Notes: generated by a model not told the origin, from the letters alone. DNA of 56,221 nucleotides from an uncultured Muribaculaceae bacterium (GCA_910588035.1 CAJUPY010000018.1:1-56221); one strand, 5' to 3'; numbered from the stretch's first letter, positions 43,736 to 53,586 are shown. Program-made: numbers and translations.

Positions 43736-46700
43736 ATGCTTAACCGTATAATTCATTTCTCGTTATACAACCGACTGCTGATTGTGATTCTCTCGGCAGT
43801 GTTGCTGCTCACCGGTGTTGTAGTCTTGTTCAGAACTGAGGTTGACATTTTTCCAGACCTCAATGCACCGACTGTAGTCGTGATGACTGAGGCACCCGGA
43901 CTTGCTCCCGAGGAAGTAGAGCAACTCGTCACATTTCCAATCGAGACATCGGTCAACGGAGCGACAGGTGTCAGAAGGGTACGTTCATCGTCGGCAACAG
44001 GATTCTCAGTCGTGTCTGTAGAATTTGATTGGGGACAGGATATCTACACAGCCCGTCAGATTGTCTCAGAAAAGCTCGCCGGCGTAGCCGAGACGCTGCC
44101 TCCGGGAGTGAAAACGCCCACACTCGGACCACAGTCTTCGATTCTGGGCGAAATCATGATCATCGGTCTGACGGCCGACTCCACCTCGATGATTGATCTG
44201 CGCACGATTGCTGAAAGAGTCATACGACCGCGCTTGCTCTCTGTTGGCGGAGTGTCGCAGGTTTCGGTGATCGGAGGTGACATCAGAGAATATCAGATCT
44301 CGATAGATCCTGACCGTATGCGCCATTTCGATGTCTCTCTCAATGAGGTGATGGAAAGCCTCTCCAATGTAAACAACAATGCCGCCGGTGGTGTGCTCTA
44401 TGAATATGGCAACGAATACATCATCAAAGGTAACGTGAACACCACGTCAACTGACCAGATTTCATCATCGGTTATCAGAAGCGACGAACGGGGCACTGTA
44501 AAAGTAAGCGACATCGCGACGGTCGGCATCGGTGGTAAGAGTCCACGTCTCGGAGTTGCCTCAGAGCGTACAAGACCGGCAGTATTGATGACTGTCACCA
44601 AACAGCCTAACGTCGGCACGATAGAACTGACACAAAGACTTGAGGAAAGTCTCGAGATGACCTCACACAATCTTCCGGACGATGTCAATATTTCCACTGA
44701 CATCTTCCGTCAAAGTGACTTCATAGACCATTCGATTTCCAATCTTCAGGAATCGCTCATCGAGGGTGCGCTGTTTGTCATTGTGGTCTTGTTTTTCTTT
44801 CTGATGAATCTGCGTACAACCCTGATTTCAGTCGTAGCGTTGCCAATGTCGATAATCATCTCGGTGCTGGTTCTGAACTTCTTCGGATTCAACATCAACA
44901 CCATGTCACTTGGAGGCATCGCTATCGCTATCGGGTCTCTGGTTGATGATGCCATTGTCGATGTCGAGAATGTATACAAGAGGTTGAAACATAATCTCGG
45001 TTTGCCGCCGTCTGAGAGAAAATCTGTGATAGAAGTCGTCTTCAATGCCTCAAAAGAGGTCAGAATGCCGATTTTCAACTCTTCGCTGATAATCATAGCC
45101 AGCTTCATTCCGCTGTTTTTTCTGACCGGAATCGAAGGACGCATGCTGATTCCGTTGGGAATATCATTTATTGTGGCACTCATCTCGTCGACAATCGTCG
45201 CCCTGACTCTGACACCTGTTCTTTGCTCCTACCTTTTAGGCAACGACAAACAAAACCGTGAACTTGACAAGGAGCCATGGGTATCAGCCAAACTGAAATC
45301 GGCCTACACAAACGGCCTTCAATGGAGTTTCAATCACCGCCGTGGTGTACTTGGTGCCGTTGCGGTGTTGTTCGTCATCTCGCTGGCTTTGTTCTTCACA
45401 CTCGGACGAAGCTTCCTGCCCTCTTTCAACGAAGGATCATTCACGGTCAATGTCAGCACACTTCCCGGCATCTCTCTGGAAGAAAGCGACAAAGTAGGCC
45501 GAATGGCCGAAGAGCTGATTCTATCGGTGCCTGAAGTGAAGACAGTGGCCCGAAAAACCGGACGTGCCGAACTCGACGAACACTCGCTCGGGGTCAACAC
45601 TTCTGAAATAGAAGCACCATATACTCTTGATAAAGGACGTGACCGCAATGAGGTTCTTCGCGATCTGCGGTCAAAACTCGCCACTATTCCCGGTGCGAAC
45701 ATAGAGATCGGGCAACCGATATCACACCGTATCGATGCCATGCTGTCGGGAACCGAAGCACAGATCGCGATCAAACTTTTCGGTGATGACCTGAACAACC
45801 TCTATGCCATCGGTTCACAGATCAAAGATCAGATCAGTTCGATCGACGGCATCGTCGATGTCAACATCGAGCAGCAGATCGGCCGACCTCAGCTCGACAT
45901 CGTTCCGCGACGCGACATGCTTGCCGCTTATGGCATCACGATGAACGACTTCACCCGCTTCATAGATGTCACACTCGCCGGCGAGGTGGTGTCTCAGGTT
46001 TATGAAGGAGGCATTCCTTATGACATCACAGTGCGTCTTCCAGACAACCGACGCGACACGATGCAGAAAATCGCCGACCTGATGATTGACAGCAACGCGG
46101 GCAAGATTCCGTTAAGTTATGTAGCCGATATTGTCTCGACGACAGGACCCAATACGATAAACAGAGAGAATGTCAGCCGACGCATCGTCATCTCTGCCAA
46201 TGTCGACGGACGTGACCTGCGTGGTGCCGTCAACGAAATCAGCCGTCGCATAGAGGAATCTGTCAAAATGCCCGAGAACTACTACGTGACCTATGGCGGA
46301 CAGTTTGAAAGTGAAGCACAGGCCTCAAGAACACTCGGTTTGACCTCGATAATTGCCCTGATCATTATCTTCATGTTGCTTTATCAGGAATTCAAAAGCG
46401 TCAGGGAGTCACTGATAATCCTGATAAATATGCCATTGGCCATGATCGGCGGTGTTCTGATTCTGATTTTCACAGGATCTGAGCTCAATATTCCGGCGAT
46501 AATCGGCTTCATCTCCCTTCTCGGAATCACCACCCGAAACGGTATGCTGCTCATTTCACGCTACAACAGCCTGAAACGTAGCGGCGAATCGCTCAAAGAC
46601 CGCATCTTCCATGGCTCAGCCGACCGTCTCAATCCAATTATCATGACAGCACTGACATCGGCGCTTGCTCTTATTCCGTTGGCCCTGAGAGGTGGAGAAG

Positions 46701-46846
46701 CAGGAAACGAGATTCAGTCACCGTTGGCGATTGTGATTCTCGGTGGTCTGATCTCAGCCACCGCGCTCAATATCTTTGTAGTTCCGATCATCTATTACAT
46801 CGTCAACAGAAATGAACCGGAAGAAAAACCGAATACTGAAATTTGA
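43736..46846 (+). CDS. Heavy-metal RND efflux pump (CusA/CzcA-like)
   Basis: This 1036-residue trimeric inner-membrane pump has the HME-RND pattern: an N-terminal helix, FRTEVDIFPDLNAPTVVVMT, VRSSSATGFSVVSVEF, and TM4 GSLVDDAIVDVENVYKRL. DVEN there is the proton-relay/substrate motif of metal pumps rather than the DD/G pattern of drug pumps. The pore and docking domains and twelve TM segments are complete. Likely substrates are divalent or monovalent metals such as Zn, Co, Cd, Cu or Ag; sequence alone cannot choose. Confidence 0.93.
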   Translation: MLNRIIHFSLYNRLLIVILSAVLLLTGVVVLFRTEVDIFPDLNAPTVVVMTEAPGLAPEEVEQLVTFPIETSVNGATGVRRVRSSSATGFSVVSVEFDWGQDIYTARQIVSEKLAGVAETLPPGVKTPTLGPQSSILGEIMIIGLTADSTSMIDLRTIAERVIRPRLLSVGGVSQVSVIGGDIREYQISIDPDRMRHFDVSLNEVMESLSNVNNNAAGGVLYEYGNEYIIKGNVNTTSTDQISSSVIRSDERGTVKVSDIATVGIGGKSPRLGVASERTRPAVLMTVTKQPNVGTIELTQRLEESLEMTSHNLPDDVNISTDIFRQSDFIDHSISNLQESLIEGALFVIVVLFFFLMNLRTTLISVVALPMSIIISVLVLNFFGFNINTMSLGGIAIAIGSLVDDAIVDVENVYKRLKHNLGLPPSERKSVIEVVFNASKEVRMPIFNSSLIIIASFIPLFFLTGIEGRMLIPLGISFIVALISSTIVALTLTPVLCSYLLGNDKQNRELDKEPWVSAKLKSAYTNGLQWSFNHRRGVLGAVAVLFVISLALFFTLGRSFLPSFNEGSFTVNVSTLPGISLEESDKVGRMAEELILSVPEVKTVARKTGRAELDEHSLGVNTSEIEAPYTLDKGRDRNEVLRDLRSKLATIPGANIEIGQPISHRIDAMLSGTEAQIAIKLFGDDLNNLYAIGSQIKDQISSIDGIVDVNIEQQIGRPQLDIVPRRDMLAAYGITMNDFTRFIDVTLAGEVVSQVYEGGIPYDITVRLPDNRRDTMQKIADLMIDSNAGKIPLSYVADIVSTTGPNTINRENVSRRIVISANVDGRDLRGAVNEISRRIEESVKMPENYYVTYGGQFESEAQASRTLGLTSIIALIIIFMLLYQEFKSVRESLIILINMPLAMIGGVLILIFTGSELNIPAIIGFISLLGITTRNGMLLISRYNSLKRSGESLKDRIFHGSADRLNPIIMTALTSALALIPLALRGGEAGNEIQSPLAIVILGGLISATALNIFVVPIIYYIVNRNEPEEKPNTEI

Positions 46847-46850
46847 CAAC

Positions 46851-48044
46851 ATGAAACATAGAATAACCCTCACCGCCGCGGCCGCAGTATTGGCATTGAC
46901 AGCATCTTCGCAATCTTCTTTTGACGAAGTGCTGACCAATGCGGTCGCGTCCAATCCCGACATAGTTGCCCTTGAGCTGTCGTCTAAATCAGAGATCGAG
47001 CTGCTCAAGGCCGAGAATGTGCTCGAAGGACCTGAAATCGAAGCCGGCCATGAATGGGGCCATTATGGCGACCGCAAGATGCATGTCGGCATATCGCAGT
47101 CATTTGACTGGCCAGGACTCTACAAGGCACGCCGTGACCATACCCGTTCGACCGCATCAGCACTCGACGCACTGAAACAGTCGACATTGGTCGACAAGAC
47201 ACTCGAAGCCAAAACAATGCTCATTGAAATCATCGCCGCCAAACGTAAGCTTGTCCTTCTGAACGAGATGCAATCTACAATGGAACAGCTCAACAAACGC
47301 TATGCGGAGAGCTATAACCACGGTGAAGTATCGATTCTCGATGTAAACAAAATTGAAATCGAGCTATTGAAAGCGACAAGGGCAGCCGATGAGCAACGCA
47401 CGCTCTACGATAATCTGATATCCGGACTATGTTCTTTTGCTTCCACTGCGGCTATTGGATCCGAGGCCCGCAATCTGGCTGAATATCCAGCTGAAACACT
47501 GCTTTCTGAAACCGAATATGAAGAATTCATCAAAAATGCCGATCCGACAGTGATCTACCGCCGGTCAATGTCTGAAGTAGCTGAAGACAATGCCCGGATA
47601 GCAAAACTGTCGGCTATGCCTGGCTTCTCCGTCGGTTATGAACTCAGCCGTGAAGAAAACCAGAACTTCAACGGCATCACCGTAGCGGTGAAGCTTCCGC
47701 GTTGGAACAACAGACATGCATCTACCGCAGCACGTCTTGCAAAACTTGAAAATGAAACGTTACTGAACACGGCTGTCATGAGAAGCGTAATCGAGATGAG
47801 AAACGATCTTGAAACCGCTTCCGATCTTGACCGCCAGGCTAAAGGTTACGCCAGAATTCTTGATAACGGACGTCAGGCCGAACTTCTGAAAAAAGCGTTT
47901 GACGGCGGACAAATCAATCTGCTCAATTACCTTCTCGAACTGAACTACTTTGTCGAAGCACGCCTCGACTATGAGAATGTATGCTATGAGCTGAGTCTCG
48001 TCAAAGCACGACTTAACCGACTTCATCCATTCACAAACCGATAA
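46851..48044 (+). CDS. TolC-family outer-membrane efflux protein
   Basis: I use ATG 46851 (397 residues, signal peptide MKHRITLTAAAAVLALTASSQ); the longer frame overlaps the pump stop. The mature protein has the two repeated helical-coil regions of TolC-like channels, with typical LDVNKIEIELLKAT-type helices and, near the C-terminus, INLLNYLLELNYFVEAR. It completes a tripartite CusCBA-like pump, with a start 4 bases after the pump gene. The mature length is near that of a short OMF subunit. Confidence 0.9.
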   Translation: MKHRITLTAAAAVLALTASSQSSFDEVLTNAVASNPDIVALELSSKSEIELLKAENVLEGPEIEAGHEWGHYGDRKMHVGISQSFDWPGLYKARRDHTRSTASALDALKQSTLVDKTLEAKTMLIEIIAAKRKLVLLNEMQSTMEQLNKRYAESYNHGEVSILDVNKIEIELLKATRAADEQRTLYDNLISGLCSFASTAAIGSEARNLAEYPAETLLSETEYEEFIKNADPTVIYRRSMSEVAEDNARIAKLSAMPGFSVGYELSREENQNFNGITVAVKLPRWNNRHASTAARLAKLENETLLNTAVMRSVIEMRNDLETASDLDRQAKGYARILDNGRQAELLKKAFDGGQINLLNYLLELNYFVEARLDYENVCYELSLVKARLNRLHPFTNR

Positions 48045-48045
48045 A

Positions 48046-50178
48046 ATGAAACATTTTCTGTCTTCCATTTTAATTTCCACAGCAATTATGGCACAGGCTA
48101 ACAATCCATTTCATGCCGAATTCAAAACAGTTCACAATACACCTCCGTTCAATGAAATCACAAACGATCTCTATGAAGAGGCAATAACACGTGGCATCGA
48201 ACTCGCCAAAGCCGACATTCAGGCTATTGTCGACAATCCCGACCAACCGACATTCGAGAACACGATTGTCGCACTTGAACGTTCGGGTGAAGATCTGAAC
48301 CGTGTACTCAACGTTTTTTTCCCTCTGACATCCGCGCTCAGTGACGACCGTCTTATGGAGATAGAGACCAATGTCATGCCCGCCCTCAGCGATTACTCGA
48401 CATCGATCGTGCTCAACAGCGGCCTATGGAAACGGGTGAAAAACGTCTATGACAACCGCGAGAGTCTCAACCTCGATACAGAAGACATGCAGTTGCTTCA
48501 AAACACATACGACTCTTTCGCCCTTTCGGGTGCCAATCTCGAAGGAGATGACCGCGAACGATACCGTCAACTGACTTCACGCCTCTCTGATCTCACTAAC
48601 CGTTTCGGTCAAAATGTGCTCAAGGAACTGAACACATACGAAATCTGGCTCACAGCCAATGATCTTGCCGGACTGCCTCAGGGCGCGATTGACGCCGCTG
48701 CACTTGCCGCAGAGGAAAAAGGCCGCAAAGGAGAATTTCTATTCACCCTCGACCAACCGGTTTATGTGCAATTCATGAAATATTCGGCACGTCCCGACCT
48801 GAGAGAAAAAATGTATCGCCTATACATGGGACGCAACACCAACGGTCAATTCAGCAACGTCGAAGTGATGAAGGATATCGCCGAAACGCGCCGTCAACTT
48901 GCACAGTTGCTCGGTGCGAAGACCTATGCCGAACATTCAACACGCCGCACCATGGCTGAAAATCCGGCAAATGTGATGGATCTTCTCAATCGCCTCCGCG
49001 ATGCCTACCGACCTGCTCTTGACGCTGAAATGGCAGAGCTGTCTGAGTTCGCCTCAAGGTATGAAAACCGTAATGTAGAAATCAGACCATGGGACTACAG
49101 CTACTACAGCAACAAGCTTAAAAATGAGAAATACAGCTACGATGAAGAAGAAATGAGACCCTATTTCCCGCTCGACAGTGTTGTCAGCGGTTTGTTCGGA
49201 CTCGCCACCCGACTCTATGGCCTCAACTTCAATGAAAACGCCGACATTCAGGTGTACCACCCCGACGTGAAAGCATATGACGTCACTGACCGTAACGGAA
49301 ATTTTGTCGGCGTGATCTATACCGACTTCTTTCCACGCGCCACCAAACGTGCCGGAGCTTGGATGACAGCGTTTCGCGAACAATCGGTCGGTGTCGACGG
49401 CATTGACAATCGTCCACAAGTCACAATCGTGATGAATTTCACCAAACCTACCGCCGACAAACCTTCACTGCTGACACCATATGAAGTCGAGACTTTCCTC
49501 CACGAATTCGGACATGCGCTTCACGGTCTGGTAACCCAATGCAAATACCAATCTCTGTCGGGCACCAATGTCTATCGGGATTTTGTCGAACTTCCGTCTC
49601 AATTCAATGAGAATTATCTGACCGAGAAGGAATTTCTTGATTCTTTTGCCCGTCACTACGAAACCGGAGAGAAAATTCCTCAGCATCTGATTGACAAACT
49701 CGTCGCTCAGTCACAATATGGTGCGGCATACGGCTGCATGAGACAACTGATGTTCGGAATGATCGACATGGCATGGCACAGCATTGAAGAACCGATGACG
49801 GAAAATGCCAATGAATTTGAAACAGAAGCATACAGTTCGGTGGCCATTTTCCCACCCGTAGAAGGCACTATGGTCTCGCCGCAGTTCTCACACATTTTTG
49901 CCGGCGGATATGCTGCCGGATACTACAGCTACAAATGGGCAGAGGTTCTTGATGCCGATGCTTTCTCCATGTTCAAGCAAAACGGCATTTTTGATCAGGC
50001 TACAGCAACATCGTTTCTTGAAAACGTGCTCAAACGCGGAGGTACTGAACACCCTGCCGTTCTTTACCGCCGTTTCAGAGGCCAGGATCCTACAATCGAC
50101 GCCCTGCTTATTCGTGACGGAATCAAAAAGCCCGACACAATCGACAAAACAGTCCGTCATTCCGGTGAAACTCTCTGA
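48046..50178 (+). CDS. M3-family peptidyl-dipeptidase (Dcp/OpdA-like)
   Basis: The 710-residue zinc peptidase has an N-terminal signal (MKHFLSSILISTAIMAQAN), so it is periplasmic or exported. The catalytic HEFGHALHG (HEXXH) lies near residue 486 with a downstream glutamate (FVELPSQFNENYL). M3 enzymes remove dipeptides from C-termini of short peptides. It begins one base after the TolC stop, so it is transcribed with the efflux genes, though no functional link is obvious. A strong terminator follows. Confidence 0.94.
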   Translation: MKHFLSSILISTAIMAQANNPFHAEFKTVHNTPPFNEITNDLYEEAITRGIELAKADIQAIVDNPDQPTFENTIVALERSGEDLNRVLNVFFPLTSALSDDRLMEIETNVMPALSDYSTSIVLNSGLWKRVKNVYDNRESLNLDTEDMQLLQNTYDSFALSGANLEGDDRERYRQLTSRLSDLTNRFGQNVLKELNTYEIWLTANDLAGLPQGAIDAAALAAEEKGRKGEFLFTLDQPVYVQFMKYSARPDLREKMYRLYMGRNTNGQFSNVEVMKDIAETRRQLAQLLGAKTYAEHSTRRTMAENPANVMDLLNRLRDAYRPALDAEMAELSEFASRYENRNVEIRPWDYSYYSNKLKNEKYSYDEEEMRPYFPLDSVVSGLFGLATRLYGLNFNENADIQVYHPDVKAYDVTDRNGNFVGVIYTDFFPRATKRAGAWMTAFREQSVGVDGIDNRPQVTIVMNFTKPTADKPSLLTPYEVETFLHEFGHALHGLVTQCKYQSLSGTNVYRDFVELPSQFNENYLTEKEFLDSFARHYETGEKIPQHLIDKLVAQSQYGAAYGCMRQLMFGMIDMAWHSIEEPMTENANEFETEAYSSVAIFPPVEGTMVSPQFSHIFAGGYAAGYYSYKWAEVLDADAFSMFKQNGIFDQATATSFLENVLKRGGTEHPAVLYRRFRGQDPTIDALLIRDGIKKPDTIDKTVRHSGETL

Positions 50179-50205
50179 TTTCAATCAGCTCTGAATAAGC
50201 GCGAT

Positions 50206-50245
50206 GAGGCCGTCTGACTGTTGCCAGACGGCCTCCATTCTTTTA
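50206..50245 (+). terminator. Strong terminator after the M3 peptidase
   Basis: Perfect 11-bp arms GAGGCCGTCTG (50206-50216) and CAGACGGCCTC (50225-50235) precede CATTCTTTTA. It ends the long plus-strand run and marks the border to the accessory region. The rest of the gap to 50411 shows no gene. Confidence 0.9.
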
Positions 50246-50376
50246 TACTTTCTTGCGTACTGAGATAGATTACCAATACCACTTCAATACTCATGCACGA
50301 ATATTTTCGGAAGGTAGATATCAGATTCAATCTCTCTGAATAGCAGACTAATGCGATGATACGTCAGATTTTTGAT

Positions 50377-50384
50377 TAACTTTG
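50377..50384 (+). promoter_or_regulatory. -7 box (TAACTTTG) upstream of the YjaB-like gene
   Basis: TAACTTTG, with no clear -33 element, lies 140 bases before the GNAT start and 28 bases before the 39-residue ORF. Confidence 0.45.
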
Positions 50385-50411
50385 CGGTTGAAATCAAGCA
50401 CTTGTTCTCCA

Positions 50412-50531
50412 ATGGCAAAAATAACAATTCAGTATATGTATATCAATGTTAATGGAGCAGATTATATGCCTATAACCGATCGAACTCGTCAGAAAAACGA
50501 AGACCCTACTGTATCAGAATTAAATGTCTAA
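50412..50531 (+). CDS. Possible 39-residue ORF upstream of the GNAT gene
   Basis: ATG 50412 to TAA 50529-50531 encodes 39 residues (MAKITIQYMYINVNGADYM...). The stop overlaps the GNAT start by 8 bases, so it could be a coupled leader or a relic. No family recognised, and coding potential is unproven. Confidence 0.25.
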   Translation: MAKITIQYMYINVNGADYMPITDRTRQKNEDPTVSELNV

Positions 50532-50982
50532 AATCATGAACTGCATAAATATTGTAAAAGGAACGAAAAACGATTTTAAACGATTGTCAGTTATTTGGGA
50601 GAATGCCGTAAAAGCTACGCACGATTTTCTCGATAATGAAGATTTCGTTTATTATCAATCTCGAATTACAGATTATTTTGATATGGTCGACATCTATGTC
50701 TATAAGAACGAAAATGGTAAAACGATCGGATTTATGGGCATATCTGACTCAATGGTTGAAATGCTGTTTGTTGATGCGGCATTCAGAGGTTGTGGAGTTG
50801 GAAGAAAGCTGTTAGGCTACGCGATTGACAATTTAAATGTCTACAAACTGGATGTTAATGAGCAAAATACACAAGCTCTCGATTTCTATATTCACATGGG
50901 GTTTAGAATAATCGGACGTTCCCCAACCGATAATGAGGGTAAACCATATCCGTTACTGCATTTACATTATATTACTGAATAA
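50524..50982 (+). CDS. GNAT N-acetyltransferase, YjaB-like
   Basis: This 152-residue GNAT protein aligns by eye along its whole length with E. coli YjaB: an early IWENAVKATHDFL, acetyl-CoA loop RGCGVGRKLLG, then LDVNEQNTQALDFYIHMGF and the C-terminal IIGRSPTDNEGKPYPLLHL. Its substrate is unknown. ATG 50524 or 50539 could start it. The gene is visibly richer in A/T than the operons to its left, consistent with recent acquisition. Confidence 0.82.
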   Translation: MSKIMNCINIVKGTKNDFKRLSVIWENAVKATHDFLDNEDFVYYQSRITDYFDMVDIYVYKNENGKTIGFMGISDSMVEMLFVDAAFRGCGVGRKLLGYAIDNLNVYKLDVNEQNTQALDFYIHMGFRIIGRSPTDNEGKPYPLLHLHYITE

Positions 50983-51221
50983 GGATAAGATTGATTGGAT
51001 TCCAAGTACTCCAACCAATAAAGTTTGATACCCCTGATAATATTTGTGGGTTGTATCATAGATATTATATCATCGTTATTTGATTGAGATATAATAACCT
51101 TCGCCTCAATTCTCAGAGTTGTGAGTGTTCAATATCGTTCATGCCGGCATAGAAAGGAAGAGTCAGGCGATCAAGTAAACTGCGCATTTGTCAAACTGTC
51201 TGTCGTTCAGAAACGGTCCGA

Positions 51222-51680
51222 CTAAGATCTTGGCAGTTCCATTACATAGTTTTTTAAGAATACTCCCATTCGTTCAACAAACTGCTCTTCAAGAACCCTG
51301 TATCCTCTGTTTTCAAAGAACGGCCTGGCAGTTATTGACGCATGGGTTCTGATTGTCACACAAGGAGCTACTGCAGATTCAAGTTTATCACATAGTCCGG
51401 TCGCCACACCTTCCCGCTGATATTCATGGTGGACATAGAGACGGTCGAGATAGCCGGAGTGGTCTATGTCACCAAAACCGACTATGATATAGTCACGTAC
51501 CGCAACAAAAGCATGATGTTCTGACAAGGTTTTATTCCATTCTTCAACATTGATGCAATCAGGAGCCCATACATCAACTTGTTCCCGGGCATAATCACGA
51601 ATATTCACATGATGCACAGTCGTTTTGAAAAGGTTTATTATCTCGTCCAGGTCTCCTGTTTTATATCGTCTGATCTCCAT
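51222..51680 (-). CDS. GNAT N-acetyltransferase, YafP-like
   Basis: I use the ATG at 51678-51680 (MEIRRYKTGD, 152 residues); the longer frame adds nine residues lying in the YdeI gene. Motifs resemble E. coli YafP: IRRYKTGDLDEI at the start, the acetyl-CoA loop YQREGVATGLCDKL and SITARPFFENRGYRV. The substrate is unknown. It overlaps the YdeI-family gene by 20 bases and is probably cotranscribed and translated from it. The YdeI-GNAT order recurs as a small stress-type module; this is inference. Confidence 0.78.
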   Translation of the reverse strand: MEIRRYKTGDLDEIINLFKTTVHHVNIRDYAREQVDVWAPDCINVEEWNKTLSEHHAFVAVRDYIIVGFGDIDHSGYLDRLYVHHEYQREGVATGLCDKLESAVAPCVTIRTHASITARPFFENRGYRVLEEQFVERMGVFLKNYVMELPRS

Positions 51681-52254
51681 ATTGTTCAAGAAGACGACCG
51701 TAGTCATTCCAGTCGCCGATCATTTTTCCTTTTTCAGAAGCTTCTATGAGCTTCTGTAACCTTTTATAGAAATTCTCCACCCGTCCCCGGTTCTTCTCGT
51801 TGTGGATCTTGTCAATTCTGACACGTTGATACAGTGGGTGGAATGCTGAGAAATTATCCCAAGCCTTCTTGTTGGCTCTGAAGGCCGCTGTCACCTCCGG
51901 GCTGATAGAAAATTCTTCGTCAAGTTTCGGTAAAACAGCCAATCCGAACGAAGTCATCAACCCGAGCCTGATGAGCCTGCGGCATCGCTCCTTGTTCAAT
52001 TCAGTCCAGTTTGAATCTTTCTTGCGTGGACTGAAACGCTGCACGACTTTTCCGTCACTTAATTTGCAGGTTGAGTCTATCCAACCAAAGCACAGAGCTT
52101 CCTCCACAGCATCAAGATACTGGATAATACCGTCGGCCGTAGTTTTTCCTTTCTTGACATATATCCAACATTCAGTGGCCGTCGACGCATTGATCGACAG
52201 CCAGTCTCTGAACTGTTTTCGGGTTGATATGTCAAGCAGGTTTCCAATCTCCAT
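51661..52254 (-). CDS. YdeI/OmpD-associated family protein
   Basis: A 197-residue protein with the YdeI signature: WLSINASTATECWIYVKKGK near the start, LDAVEEALCFGWIDSTCK (the conserved EALCFGWID), RFSPRKKDSNWTELNKERCRRL, and a C-terminal FYKRLQKLIEASEKGK helix. Family members are annotated as bacteriocin-protection proteins in some bacteria, but the biochemical role is unclear. A promoter TTG-N21-TAACTTTG lies right upstream, and the short 5' leader is notable. Confidence 0.85.
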   Translation of the reverse strand: MEIGNLLDISTRKQFRDWLSINASTATECWIYVKKGKTTADGIIQYLDAVEEALCFGWIDSTCKLSDGKVVQRFSPRKKDSNWTELNKERCRRLIRLGLMTSFGLAVLPKLDEEFSISPEVTAAFRANKKAWDNFSAFHPLYQRVRIDKIHNEKNRGRVENFYKRLQKLIEASEKGKMIGDWNDYGRLLEQYGDQTI

Positions 52255-52262
52255 TGCAATTA

Positions 52263-52294
52263 CAAAGTTAGCACTTTTTATTTATTTGCTGCAA
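52263..52294 (-). promoter_or_regulatory. Promoter of the YdeI-family gene, TTG-N21-TAACTTTG
   Basis: On the minus strand TTG (52292-52294), 21 bases, TAACTTTG (52263-52270). The box ends 8 bases before the ATG (52252-52254), so the leader should be only a few bases. Confidence 0.6.
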
Positions 52295-52347
52295 TGGCGA
52301 TTTAAATAGAGCGTTTCGCACTCTTGATTGCTTTCATTATCTGAACA

Positions 52348-53457
52348 TTACTTATTGAGATATTCAACGAAGAATGCTGATATTTCGTCCATCGGAATTA
52401 TATCGAGCCGGTCATAGAGATCGCAATGTGAAGCACCCTTGACAGTCAACATCTGTTTATTGTCACCTTTGAGAAGAGCGAATGTATCCTTGCCGAAATA
52501 GTAGGAGTGAGCCTTGTCTCCATGCACGACAAGAACCGCATTTTCCAATTCACCGGCATATTCGAAGAACTTGAAGTTCATGAACGGTAGATTTGAAGTG
52601 GTGTTCCAACCGTCGTTGGAGTTGCCCGAACGCACATGATAACCACGCGCCGTCTTATAATAGGCGTAATAGTCCTTCACAAACTGGGGAGCACCCTCCG
52701 GCAACGGATCAACCACACCACCGGCACGCTGATATGAACCATTCCTATAATCGATGGTACGCTGATTTGCCATTGCGACACGCTTGGCATTGCGCTGTTC
52801 GGCTGTGTTCTCTGAATCGAAATAGCCGTTGGCGTTGACTCGGGTCATGTCGTACATTGTAGATGCGACGGTCGCCTTGATACGGGGGTCGTTGATAGCA
52901 GCTTCGATCGCGATACCACCCCAACCGCATATGCCGAGTATTCCTATCTTGGCGGGGTCAACGTCGTCGCGGTTCATCAGATAGTCAACGGCTGCGGAAA
53001 AATCTTCCACGTTGATGTCGGGTGAGGCCACCCGACGCGGCATACCGCCACTCTCTCCTGTAAATGAAGGATCGAATGCGATTGTCAAGAATCCGCGCTC
53101 TGCGAGCTGCTGGGCATAGAGACCAGAGGATTGCTCCTTGACTGCACCGAATGGACCGCTGACAGCGATCGCAGGCAAGTGTCTGGAGGAGTCAATCGAA
53201 TCAGACGATGAAACGGTTGTGTCTTTGGGTTTATACAGGTCTGCGGCAAGGGTGATGCCGTAGCGGTTGACGAATGTCACCTTTGAGTGGACTACTTTGT
53301 CGCTCTGAGGAAAAACCTTGTCCCACTCCTTGATCAGATCCAATTTCACGACCGGAGCCATAGATGTGTCTGTATTTGAGTTATTCATGATTTGTGAGTT
53401 TGTTGCCAGTGCACTGAATGACAGTGTCACTGAAAATATTATTGTTTTAATTCTCAT
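52348..53457 (-). CDS. Secreted alpha/beta hydrolase with cysteine nucleophile
   Basis: I use ATG 53455-53457 (369 residues), which begins a signal peptide (MRIKTIIFSVTLSFSALATN); the longer frame runs into the promoter. The nucleophile elbow is GICGWG with C177 in place of serine, as in dienelactone-hydrolase-like enzymes. The acid and base probably lie in VVHGDKAHSYYFG and KGASHCDLYDR. Substrate is unknown; related Bacteroidetes proteins are commonly paired with AraC regulators. It is divergent from such a regulator, with a TAATTTTG box at 53478-53485 (minus). Confidence 0.85.
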   Translation of the reverse strand: MRIKTIIFSVTLSFSALATNSQIMNNSNTDTSMAPVVKLDLIKEWDKVFPQSDKVVHSKVTFVNRYGITLAADLYKPKDTTVSSSDSIDSSRHLPAIAVSGPFGAVKEQSSGLYAQQLAERGFLTIAFDPSFTGESGGMPRRVASPDINVEDFSAAVDYLMNRDDVDPAKIGILGICGWGGIAIEAAINDPRIKATVASTMYDMTRVNANGYFDSENTAEQRNAKRVAMANQRTIDYRNGSYQRAGGVVDPLPEGAPQFVKDYYAYYKTARGYHVRSGNSNDGWNTTSNLPFMNFKFFEYAGELENAVLVVHGDKAHSYYFGKDTFALLKGDNKQMLTVKGASHCDLYDRLDIIPMDEISAFFVEYLNK

Positions 53458-53477
53458 CAGTTCTATTTCATCTGCTG

Positions 53478-53485
53478 CAAAATTA
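53478..53485 (-). promoter_or_regulatory. -7 box (TAATTTTG) of the alpha/beta hydrolase gene
   Basis: TAATTTTG on the minus strand lies 20 bases before the hydrolase ATG, within the intergenic region shared with the AraC gene. A candidate target for that regulator. Confidence 0.5.
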
Positions 53486-53586
53486 CTATTACCATTATCT
53501 GCCTCTGATACCATAAAAATCGAGATACATACCAATTTTCACTTTTGACGTTATTTTCGTACTTTTGCATATTGTTAATCATTCAA

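Noticed and set aside
45334..45798. 154-codon minus-strand frame
   Set aside because: Shadow within the RND pump gene; no motif and no promoter.
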